DNA from: UBA6019 sp035535055
GTDB lineage: Bacteria; Chloroflexota; Dormibacteria; Dormibacterales; Dormibacteraceae
Length of the DNA stretch: 7,550 nt
Reading direction: 5' to 3'
Assembly: GCA_035535055.1 (NCBI GenBank)
Contig: DATLQT010000041.1
Coordinates: 1-7,550 of the forward strand
Shown here: positions 1 to 6,962 of the stretch, in pieces
How the letters are laid out: every line of letters starts with the position of its first letter
Numbering within the stretch: the first letter of the stretch is position 1
Translations under genes and position numbers: made by a program
Notes under the pieces: model-generated
Database searches by the model: none
What the model was told of the DNA's origin: nothing
The model's input: only the letters and a program-made list of their open reading frames with translations

Positions 1-1091
<1,091 letters not shown>

Positions 1092-1095
<4 letters not shown>

Positions 1096-1946
1096 TCCTC
1101 CTAGACCGCGACTCAAAGGTGATCGTCCAGGGCATCACCGGCCGCGAGGGCGGCTTCCACGCCGAGCGGATGAAGGAGATGGGCACCGCCCTGGTGGGCG
1201 GCGTCAGCCCCGGCAAGGGCGGCGGCGAGGCCGTCGGGGTGCCGCTCTTCAACACCGTCGCCGAGGCGGTGATCGCGACCGGCGCCAACGCGACCGGCAT
1301 CTTCGTGCCGCCGCCCTTTGCCGCCGACGCGATCATGGAGGCCGCCGACGCCGGCATCGAGCTGATCGTGTGCATCACCGAGGGCATCCCGATCCAGGAC
1401 ATGATCCGGGTCAAGGCCTACCTCAAGAGCTTTCCCAAGGCTCGCCTTTTGGGCCCCAACTGCCCGGGGCTGATCACGCCCGGGGTTGGCAAGATCGGCA
1501 TCATCCCGGCCCAGATCTCGAGCGCCGGCCAGGTGGGCCTGGTCTCCCGCAGCGGGACCCTCACCTACGAGGCGATGTCCGCGCTGACCAGGGCCGGCAA
1601 GGGCCAGTCGAGCGTCGTCGGCATCGGCGGTGACCCAGTCCTCGGGCTCTCCTTCTCGGATGTCGTGGCCCTCTTCGAGGCCGACCCCGACACCAGCCAC
1701 CTGGTCCTGATCGGCGAGATCGGCGGCTCCGACGAGGAGCATGCGGCCGAGATGCTCAAGGACACCCGGCTCAAGGTGGTCGCCTTCATCTCCGGGCGGA
1801 CGGCGCCGGAGGGCAAACGGATGGGCCACGCCGGCGCCATCGTCTCCGGCAACCGGGGCACGGCCAAGAGCAAGGTGGAGGCCTTCGAGGCGGTCGGGAT
1901 CCCGGTCGCCGAGACGACCGACCAGCTGGTGGATTTGCTCGGCTGA
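1092..1946 (+). CDS. sucD: Succinyl-CoA synthetase alpha subunit
   Basis: This is the alpha subunit of succinyl-CoA synthetase: it binds CoA and carries the histidine that is phosphorylated during the reaction. At 284 residues it matches the usual length (289 in E. coli). The N-terminal CoA-binding Rossmann domain shows VIVQGITGREGGFH (10-23) and GGVSPGKGG (36-44). GPNCPGLITPG (121-131) contains the family cysteine (Cys124). The ligase domain shows GLVSRSGTLTYEA (149-161), GIGGDPVLG (177-185) and IGEIGGSDEEH (207-217, with Glu209, the equivalent of the glutamate that holds the phosphohistidine). The active-site histidine is His246 in GHAGAIVSGNRGTAKSK. The ATG start overlaps the sucC stop, with a GTGGGGA ribosome-binding site 7 bases upstream, so translation is likely coupled to sucC. 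Nothing is missing and the enzyme should be active. Confidence 0.97.
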
Positions 1947-1947
1947 G

Positions 1948-2373
1948 GTGATCTCGGTCGCGGTCACCGCGCAGGACGCCGAGGGCAGGGTGCGTGACAC
2001 CTTCCTCGGCCTGGGGACCAGCGCCTGGCTCGGCTACACCTACCTCTACCCGACCCTGGCGTTCGCCCACAGCACGCTGCCCACCTGTCCCTTCCTGCTC
2101 CTGACCGGCCATCCCTGCCCCTTCTGCGGCGGCACCCGTTCTTTCAGCGCGATGTGGCGGGGCGACATCCTCCACGCGGCCCGGCTCTACCCCTTCGGCC
2201 CGGTGCTCTTCCTGCTCGCGTTCCCGGTCGCCATCTACGGCCTCTGGGCGTTGACCACGGGCCGGTCGGTCTCGATCACGCTGCGCCCCTCCATCCAGAA
2301 GGCGATCACGGTGGTCGGGGTGCTGGCGCTCGCCGCCAGCTGGTCCCTCAAGCTCTTCTGGCTCGGCAATTGA
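1948..2373 (+). CDS. DUF2752 family small membrane protein
   Basis: This is a DUF2752-type protein of 141 residues, a family of small bacterial membrane proteins of unknown function. The hallmark is HPCPFCGGTRSFSAMWRGD (residues 55-73), matching the family pattern C-P-x-C-G-x-T-R-[AS] followed some residues later by G-D. Hydrophobic stretches lie at about 20-39 (weak), 84-101 and 119-138, giving two or three membrane spans. There is an extra Cys47 before the Cys57/Cys60 pair, so metal or redox chemistry is conceivable but not shown. The GTG at 1948 is chosen because it follows the sucD stop by one base, as expected in this tightly packed run; the GTG at 1990, with GAGGG 4 bases before it, is the alternative and keeps every recognisable motif. 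The stop overlaps the TTG start of the next gene. Why it sits between sucD and a dehydrogenase is unclear. Confidence 0.82.
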   Translation: MISVAVTAQDAEGRVRDTFLGLGTSAWLGYTYLYPTLAFAHSTLPTCPFLLLTGHPCPFCGGTRSFSAMWRGDILHAARLYPFGPVLFLLAFPVAIYGLWALTTGRSVSITLRPSIQKAITVVGVLALAASWSLKLFWLGN

Positions 2374-3530
2374 ACTTCGACCTGTCCGAGGAGCAAAAGC
2401 AGGTCCGCGACCTCTGTCACGAATTCGCCGACGAGGTGGTGGCCCCCGCCGCCGAGGAGCTCGACCGCGAGAGCACGTTCGGCTACGAGGTGGTCCGCCA
2501 GATGGGCGAGCTGGGCCTGTTCGGGCTGCCCTTTCCCGAGGAGGTGGGCGGCCAGGGCGGCGACTTCCTCAGCTACTGCATCGCCATCGAGGAGATCTCC
2601 CGCGCCGACGCGGGGGTGGGGATCACCCTCGAGGCCGCCGTCTCGCTGGGCGCGGCGCCCATCTTCAACTTTGGAACCAAAGAACAGAAGGCGGACCTCC
2701 TGCCCGACCTCCTCGCCGCCCGCAAGCTGTGGGCGTTCGGCCTCACCGAGCCCGACGCCGGCTCCGACGCCGGCGGGACCCGCACCCGCGCCGAGCTGGC
2801 GGGCGGGGAGTGGGTGATCAACGGCTCCAAGCAGTTCATCACCAACTCCGGAACCGACATCACGGCGGGGGTGACGATCACCGCGCTGACCGCCAAGCGG
2901 GAGGGTGCTCGCGGGGAGATCAGCGCCATCATGGTGCCGCAGGGCACGCCCGGCTACACCGTCGAGAAGTCCTACCGCAAGCTCGGCTGGCACTCGTCGG
3001 ACACCCACCCGCTCACCTTCTCCGACTGCCGGGTCCCCGAAGCAAACGTGCTCGGCAAACGGGGCGGAGGCTACCGCCAGTTCCTGCACACGCTGGCGGG
3101 CGGCCGGGTCGCCATCGCGGCCCTGAGCGTGGGGCTGGCCCAGGCCTGCCTCGACGCCTCGCTCGCCTACGCCCGGGAGCGAAAGCAGTTCGGCAAGCCG
3201 ATCTCCAGCTTCCAGGCCATCCAGTTCAAGCTCGCCGACATGGCGATGGAGGTCGAGCTGGCCCGGACCATCACCTACAAGGCGGCCTGCGCCTACGAGT
3301 ACACGGGCGAGTCGTCGCCCGAGTTCCGCAAGCTGGCCGCGATGGCCAAGCTCTACGCGTCGGAGACCTCAAAGCGGGCCACCGATCAGGCGGTCCAGAT
3401 CCACGGTGGCAACGGCTTCATGGAGGAGTACCCGGTGGCGCGCTACTACCGCGACGTCAAAGTCAACGAGATCGGCGAGGGCACCAGCGAGGTCCAGCGG
3501 ATCCTGATCGCCCGGGAGCTGGGGCTGTGA
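2370..3530 (+). CDS. Acyl-CoA dehydrogenase (first of three)
   Basis: This is an FAD-dependent acyl-CoA dehydrogenase, which makes the alpha-beta double bond in an acyl-CoA and passes electrons to electron-transfer flavoprotein. The 386 residues are full family length. The N-terminal helical domain begins NFDLSEEQKQVRDLCHEF. The FAD/substrate motif TEPDAGSD is at 126-133, followed by the middle-domain NGSKQFITNSG. The C-terminal domain has the signatures YARERKQFGKPISSFQAIQ and QIHGGNGFMEEYPVARYYRD. The catalytic base is expected to be Glu370 in IGEGTSEVQRI, the usual position for short- and medium-chain and branched-chain enzymes. The TTG at 2370 is chosen because it yields the standard family N-terminus and overlaps the previous stop (TTGA); there is no clear ribosome-binding site, so translation probably depends on coupling. 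The frame stays open upstream inside DUF2752, but that extension has no family resemblance. The exact substrate is unknown. Confidence 0.94.
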   Translation: MNFDLSEEQKQVRDLCHEFADEVVAPAAEELDRESTFGYEVVRQMGELGLFGLPFPEEVGGQGGDFLSYCIAIEEISRADAGVGITLEAAVSLGAAPIFNFGTKEQKADLLPDLLAARKLWAFGLTEPDAGSDAGGTRTRAELAGGEWVINGSKQFITNSGTDITAGVTITALTAKREGARGEISAIMVPQGTPGYTVEKSYRKLGWHSSDTHPLTFSDCRVPEANVLGKRGGGYRQFLHTLAGGRVAIAALSVGLAQACLDASLAYARERKQFGKPISSFQAIQFKLADMAMEVELARTITYKAACAYEYTGESSPEFRKLAAMAKLYASETSKRATDQAVQIHGGNGFMEEYPVARYYRDVKVNEIGEGTSEVQRILIARELGL

Positions 3531-3907
3531 GCGCCGAGGTGAGGGTCGTCCGCCCCGGCGATCGCCGGCCCGACGTCGGCAGCGGCGCCATGGCCCGCGA
3601 GGCTGCGGTCTCCGGCGTCATCTGTGGCGCCGAGAAGATCTGGGTCGGGCATGTCGTGCTGCCGCCGGGGATGAGCTCGGGGAAGCACCACCACGGAGAG
3701 GCGGAGAGCGCGATCTACGTCATCTCGGGCCAGGCCCGGTTTCTGACCGGCCCCGACGGCGACCAGGTCCACGACGCCGGACCGGGCGACTTCATCTGGG
3801 TTCCGCCGCACGTCCATCACGTCGAGATGAACCTCTCCGACACCGAGCCGGTGGTCATGGTCGTCGCCCGCTCGACCCAGGAGACGCTGGTCTTCCCGGT
3901 CGACTGA
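3527..3907 (+). CDS. Single-domain cupin protein
   Basis: This is a small Cupin_2-type beta-barrel protein of 126 residues. The first cupin motif is GKHHHGEAESAIYVISG (52-68) with likely metal ligands His54, His56 and Glu60. The second is GDFIWVPPHVHHVEMN (87-102) with His98, so the usual three-His/one-Glu metal site is complete; His95 stands in place of the common glycine. Such proteins include dioxygenases, isomerases and ligand-binding proteins, and the sequence does not show which this is. The GTG at 3527 overlaps the dehydrogenase stop (GTGA) and has GGGAG about 8 bases upstream; GTG 3539 is a weaker alternative. It is the last gene of the plus-strand run, and its final 53 bases overlap the 3' end of the convergent CoA-transferase-like gene. 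No terminator hairpin is seen after it. Confidence 0.88.
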   Translation: MSAEVRVVRPGDRRPDVGSGAMAREAAVSGVICGAEKIWVGHVVLPPGMSSGKHHHGEAESAIYVISGQARFLTGPDGDQVHDAGPGDFIWVPPHVHHVEMNLSDTEPVVMVVARSTQETLVFPVD

Positions 3908-4577
3908 GCTGCTGTCCGGCCACGTATTCGGGGAAGCCCCCCTCCATCTCGGCCTGGACGTCGTCGCGGAGGAGCGCGAGCTCGCGCTCGGTCGGCGCCG
4001 GCGTCGCGCCGGCCCCGGGGCGCACTGGCAGCTCGAAGCCGGTCGCGGCCTGGACCGACGCCGCGGTCTCCCCGGGATGCCAGGAGACGAGCTCGAGCCG
4101 GCCGTTCGCGCCGGGCGTCAACACGGCCTTCGGCGTCACCACCAGGTGCGGCCGGCCGGCGGCGGTTACGAACTCCAGCTCGGGTACGAAGACGCGGGGC
4201 GAGTGCTCAGTCCGGAACAGGATCACCCGGCGGGCCAGCGGATAGAGCACCGCCGAGCCGAAAGCGCCCGCGAAACGGCGGCCTCCCGCCTGGTGAAGGT
4301 TGATGCGCCCGAAGGGGTCGATCTCTATGCCCGAGAGGAAGAAGAGGTCCAGCCGGCCGCGCTGGGCAAGGTCGAAGAACTCCTTGCTGCCGATAAAGGG
4401 GACGCCGTCTTTGATCCCGTGGAGCCGGATCCGGACCCCTGGCGCGTGCAATCTTCTGGCCAGCAATACGCCTGCGGCCGGGATCGGAGAATTGACGCCG
4501 ACGCCAACCATCTCGTCATCGCGCACCTCGCGCGCGATGACGGCCGCCATCAGCTCCTCAGGCGCGAAGTCCGTCAA
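3855..4577 (-). CDS. CoA-transferase-like subunit B (GctB/IpdB-like) lacking the catalytic glutamate
   Basis: This is the beta subunit of a two-subunit class I CoA-transferase-like enzyme of 240 residues, resembling the glutaconate CoA-transferase B branch. Family features seen are the N-terminus TDFAPEELMAAVIAREV, ARRLHAP (40-46), the stretch EFFDLAQRGRLDLFFLSGIE, the D-P-F-G-R-I-N-L segment, ARRVILFRTEHSPR, VVTPKAVL and SWHPGETAASVQAATGFEL. True transferases carry a glutamate (Glu54 in Acidaminococcus GctB) after the HAPN segment; here that place reads RLHGIKDG, with His53 (codon at 4421-4419). The TTG at 4577 is chosen because it gives the family N-terminus; it overlaps the A-subunit gene by 20 bases. 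ATG 4550 is the alternative, preceded by GAGGAG only 3 bases away. The last 20 or so residues are a Pro/Ser/Gly/Arg tail encoded opposite the cupin gene. The fold is confident; the transferase activity is doubtful. Confidence 0.86.
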   Translation of the reverse strand: MTDFAPEELMAAVIAREVRDDEMVGVGVNSPIPAAGVLLARRLHAPGVRIRLHGIKDGVPFIGSKEFFDLAQRGRLDLFFLSGIEIDPFGRINLHQAGGRRFAGAFGSAVLYPLARRVILFRTEHSPRVFVPELEFVTAAGRPHLVVTPKAVLTPGANGRLELVSWHPGETAASVQAATGFELPVRPGAGATPAPTERELALLRDDVQAEMEGGFPEYVAGQQLSRPGRPASPGSSGRRP

Positions 4578-5343
4578 GCCACACCCGCATCGCGGACGCG
4601 TCGTGGGCGGCCGTGAGGTAGGCGAGGATCGCGTCCCGGTCGTCGGGGTAACGCCCAAAGCACCCGATCGGCGCCGACCCACCCGGCGCCAGGACCACCA
4701 GGTCGAGGTAGGCGGCCGGTATCAGTTGCTCGTCGGGGCGCAGGGAGGCGGTGGCGTCCGCGAAGACCTCTTCCACCGTGACGACGACCCGCCGGGAGGC
4801 CTGGGCCAGCAGCCGGTCGTCGAACTCGATGGTCGTCACCACGCTCCCCGCGGGATCGGCGCGGAGGGCGTGGAGGGCGGCGTACTCCGGCGCGACCGCC
4901 GGCACCACTACGACCTGGCCGCCGTCCCCGAAGGGATCATCCAACGTCCTCCAATCAGCGCGAACCTTCAGAAGGTCGGAGCCGAAGAGGCCGGGAACGG
5001 GGCTGAAAGAGACACCCGAGGCGCCCGCCTGGAGGGCCATCAGCAGGGCCGGGCAGCTGGAGTCGATCACCCGGACCGCACCTTCTTCGACGGCGCGGCC
5101 GAAGTTTGGCGCCAGGCCGAACTCCGCCAGGTCCACCCCAGAGGTGTGGATGCTGCGCACGGCTCCGGCGGCGATCAGGAGGTCCTCGGCGAGCCCGCCG
5201 GTCGGCGCCGACACCAAGTCCAGGTCGCGGGCCCCGCGCCGGACCAGCTGGCGGACCAGCGCCATCGGCGGCAGCCGTCCGACGCCGAGGGTCGCGCCGT
5301 CGGGGATGAACTCGGCCGCTTCCGCCAGGTCGACGAAGCGCAC
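4558..5343 (-). CDS. CoA-transferase-like subunit A (GctA/IpdA-like) with degenerate signature
   Basis: This is the alpha subunit partner, 261 residues, of a class I CoA-transferase fold. Family features are IPDGATLGVG (13-22), PPMALVRQLVRRGARDLDLV (25-44), a GGLAEDLLIAAGAV segment (49-62), FGLAPNFGRAVEEG (75-88), GSDLLKV (121-127) and ASRRVVVTVEEV (182-193). The usual signature after D-G is three hydrophobics, then G-G-F-x3-G-x-P; here D15-G16 is followed by ATLGVGRLPP, so the G-G-F is absent and the loop is shortened. The family's acidic residue near the fourth strand may be Asp94 in VIDSSCP, but that alignment is by eye. The GTG at 5343 lies 7 bases after the upstream stop, with a poor ribosome-binding site. 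The stop lies inside the start region of subunit B, so the two are almost surely co-translated as a heteromer. Confidence 0.87.
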   Translation of the reverse strand: MRFVDLAEAAEFIPDGATLGVGRLPPMALVRQLVRRGARDLDLVSAPTGGLAEDLLIAAGAVRSIHTSGVDLAEFGLAPNFGRAVEEGAVRVIDSSCPALLMALQAGASGVSFSPVPGLFGSDLLKVRADWRTLDDPFGDGGQVVVVPAVAPEYAALHALRADPAGSVVTTIEFDDRLLAQASRRVVVTVEEVFADATASLRPDEQLIPAAYLDLVVLAPGGSAPIGCFGRYPDDRDAILAYLTAAHDASAMRVWLDGLRA

Positions 5344-5350
5344 CGCGGTT

Positions 5351-5773
5351 CTACTCGTCCGGGATCTCGTCCAGGATGGGGGTCATCTCGCAGACCCAGC
5401 GGCCGTCGTCCAGGCGGCGGATGAAGCGTCCGTAGCCGGCGTTGCGGGTCACGTTCATGAACTGCTCGGAGGTGATGAGGGTCCGCAGCCGCGCGAGGTC
5501 GCCGTACTCGGAATCCCGCATGATGCCGCCGACCACGCCCGACAGTTCCCGCCATTGCCCCTCGCTGAGCGGCTCGGCGTAGCCGGCGATGGTGACCAGC
5601 AGCGCGGCGGTGGCGCCCGTGATGGTGTCGGGCAGCACCTTCTGGTTCTTGGCGCGGGTGATGACCTCTTTGCCCTGCTCGATGATCAGGGCGATTCGGT
5701 CACGGCGAACGCCGATGATGTCGCGGCCGCTTCCCACCGTGGTGCCTTCGAGGTAGCGGGGACCGGCATTCAT
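5351..5773 (-). CDS. Conserved-looking protein of unknown function, 140 residues
   Basis: I do not recognise this family. It is the first gene of the minus-strand run, 7 bases before subunit A, and its ATG is preceded by AGG at 8 bases. The protein is soluble-looking and mixed: a basic, glycine-rich start (GTTVGSGRD, 10-18; VRRDR, 22-26), likely helices at about 24-45 and 72-107, a mildly hydrophobic stretch at 47-64 (PDTITGATAALLVTIA) that is marginal for a membrane span, an aromatic/basic segment NAGYGRFIRRLDDGRWVCEM (111-130) that looks like paired strands, and an acidic end ILDEIPDE. There is no signal peptide, catalytic motif or clear DNA-binding helix-turn-helix. Its codon use resembles its neighbours and no competing frame has family resemblance, so it is probably real. 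Its position suggests a role linked to the CoA-transferase-like pair, or control of the locus. Confidence 0.68.
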   Translation of the reverse strand: MNAGPRYLEGTTVGSGRDIIGVRRDRIALIIEQGKEVITRAKNQKVLPDTITGATAALLVTIAGYAEPLSEGQWRELSGVVGGIMRDSEYGDLARLRTLITSEQFMNVTRNAGYGRFIRRLDDGRWVCEMTPILDEIPDE

Positions 5774-5798
5774 ACTGCGCGCCTATTTTAAGCGGGCC
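5774..5798. promoter_or_regulatory. Divergent intergenic promoter with a two-way -10 element
   Basis: This 25-base gap is the only divergent gene border in the window. It contains TATTTTA, the most AT-rich spot I found. TATTTT (5784-5789) fits the T-A-n-n-n-T -10 pattern for the plus strand, ending 9 bases before the GTG of the acyl-CoA dehydrogenase. TAAAAT (5790-5785 on the minus strand) fits the same pattern, ending 11 bases before the ATG of the unknown gene. No convincing -35 boxes are seen on either side; they would fall inside the coding regions. A start about 7 bases after each -10 would give a leader of 0 to 5 bases. This is inference from motif and geometry. Confidence 0.55.
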
Positions 5799-6950
5799 GT
5801 GAATTCCGACCCGGCGGCCGCCCACCGCGAGCTCAGGGAAATGGTCCGCGAGTTCGCCACCGAGGTGGTCAGGCCGCTCGCCGCGCGGACCGACCACGAG
5901 CACCGGTTTCCCGAGGAGGCGCTGAGCGCCGCCGCTGAGCTGGACCTGATGGGGATCCTGGTGCCCGAGGAATACGGGGGCGCCGGCCTCGACCACCTGG
6001 CCTTCGCCATCGCGATCGAGGAGGTGGCGACCGCCTGCGCCAGTACTGCGGTTCTCCTCGACGTCCACAACTCGGTGGCCGCCGAGCCGATCGTGCTCTT
6101 CGGAACCGAGGAGCAGAAGCGTCAATGGCTGCCGAGGCTGGCGAGCGGCGAGCTGCTGGGGGCTTTCGCTCTCACCGAGCCTTCGTCCGGCTCCGACGCT
6201 GCGGCCCTGAAGATGACCGCCCGCCGCCACGGCGGGGAGTACGTCCTGAATGGGACCAAGGTCTTCATCACCGGCGTCGGCCGCGCCGGCATGTACCTGG
6301 TCTTCGCGCGGACCGATCCCGAGCAGGCTGGCGCCTCCGGCGTCAGCTGCTTCATCGTGCCCGGCGACGCCGCCGGGCTCCGGCCCGGCCAGGTGTTCAC
6401 AAAGATGGGCCTCAACGGCTCCCCGACCGGGGAGCTGGTCCTAGAGGACGTCCGCGTTCCGGTGGCCAACCTCCTCCATCTGGAGGGCAAGGGATTCACC
6501 GTCGCCATGCGCGCCCTCGACTCAGGTCGGATCGGGATCTCCGCCCAGGCGCTGGGCATCGGCCAGGGCGCCTTCAACGAAGCACGCGTCTTCACCCGGG
6601 AGCGGGAGCAGTTCGGCCAGCCCGTGGCCGCCTTCCAGGGCGTCACCTGGATGCTGGCGGACATGGCCACCAGGCTCGAGGCGGCGCGACGGCTCGTCTA
6701 CCACGCGGCCGACCTCTGCACCCGCGGCCTCCCCTTCACCAAGGAGGCCTCGATGGCGAAGGTCTTCACGACCGATGCGGCGATGGCGGTGGCCATCGAC
6801 GCCGTCCAGCTGGCGGGCGGCTACGGGTTCACCGAGGACCTTCCGCTGGAGCGCTTTTTCCGCGACGCCAAGGCCTGCCAGATCTACGAGGGAAGCAACC
6901 AGGTCCAGCGCATCGTGATCGCCCGTGAGCTTCTCCGCCAGACGCGATAA
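5799..6950 (+). CDS. Acyl-CoA dehydrogenase (second of three)
   Basis: This is an FAD-dependent acyl-CoA dehydrogenase of 383 residues, complete. The N-terminal domain has LREMVREFATEVVRPLAA and LVPEEYGGAGLD. TEPSSGSD (126-133) is the FAD/substrate motif, then LNGTKVFITG, TKMGLNGSPTGELVLEDVRVP and LEGKGFTVAMRALDSGRIGI. The C-terminal domain has REREQFGQPVAAFQ and QLAGGYGFTEDLPLERFFRD. The catalytic base is expected to be Glu364 in IYEGSNQVQRI, as in short-chain (butyryl-CoA type) enzymes. The GTG at 5799 is the first start codon after the AT-rich gap and gives a normal family N-terminus; there is no good ribosome-binding site before it, consistent with a leaderless message. It is followed after 12 bases by another acyl-CoA dehydrogenase and is divergent from the CoA-transferase-like genes. 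The chain length of its substrate cannot be told from sequence alone. Confidence 0.94.
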   Translation: MNSDPAAAHRELREMVREFATEVVRPLAARTDHEHRFPEEALSAAAELDLMGILVPEEYGGAGLDHLAFAIAIEEVATACASTAVLLDVHNSVAAEPIVLFGTEEQKRQWLPRLASGELLGAFALTEPSSGSDAAALKMTARRHGGEYVLNGTKVFITGVGRAGMYLVFARTDPEQAGASGVSCFIVPGDAAGLRPGQVFTKMGLNGSPTGELVLEDVRVPVANLLHLEGKGFTVAMRALDSGRIGISAQALGIGQGAFNEARVFTREREQFGQPVAAFQGVTWMLADMATRLEAARRLVYHAADLCTRGLPFTKEASMAKVFTTDAAMAVAIDAVQLAGGYGFTEDLPLERFFRDAKACQIYEGSNQVQRIVIARELLRQTR

Positions 6951-6951
6951 T
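6946..6951 (+). promoter_or_regulatory. Possible -10 element before the third acyl-CoA dehydrogenase
   Basis: GATAAT spans the TAA stop of the preceding gene and differs from TATAAT at one position. It ends 11 bases before the ATG at 6963, the same geometry as the divergent -10 elements at 5784-5790, and the 12-base gap has no good ribosome-binding site. It may be an internal promoter, but a chance match to the stop codon region is quite possible. Confidence 0.25.
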
Positions 6952-6962
6952 CACCCAAAGTC

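Noticed and set aside
1113..2000. Long open frame of 295 codons on the minus strand opposite sucD
   Set aside because: It lies fully opposite a firmly identified gene, is rich in D/G/H/R as expected from the reverse of GC-rich codons, and has no family resemblance.
2154..2369. In-frame upstream extension of the first acyl-CoA dehydrogenase
   Set aside because: The extension is H/G/R/P-rich, overlaps the DUF2752 coding region and has no family counterpart; TTG 2370 gives the normal N-terminus.
2235..3089. Open frame of 284 codons on the minus strand opposite DUF2752 and the first dehydrogenase
   Set aside because: It is antisense to two identified genes, low in complexity (repeated LGE/GAG/LAH patterns) and typical of shadow frames in GC-rich DNA.
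2729..3526. Long in-frame upstream extension of the cupin
   Set aside because: It runs inside the dehydrogenase in another frame, with R/G/H-rich composition; GTG 3527 has a ribosome-binding site and the proper cupin length.
3908..3960. Terminator between the convergent gene runs
   Set aside because: No stem followed by a T-run is visible on either strand; the DNA is coding for subunit B.
4300..5424. Open frame of 374 codons on the plus strand opposite the CoA-transferase-like genes
   Set aside because: It is R/G/P/H-rich with no domain, while the minus strand encodes two recognisable subunits with correct family motifs.
4751..5791. Open frame of 346 codons on the plus strand across subunit A and the unknown gene
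   Set aside because: Its product is T/S/R/A-rich without motifs and runs through the divergent promoter gap; the minus-strand reading is much better supported.
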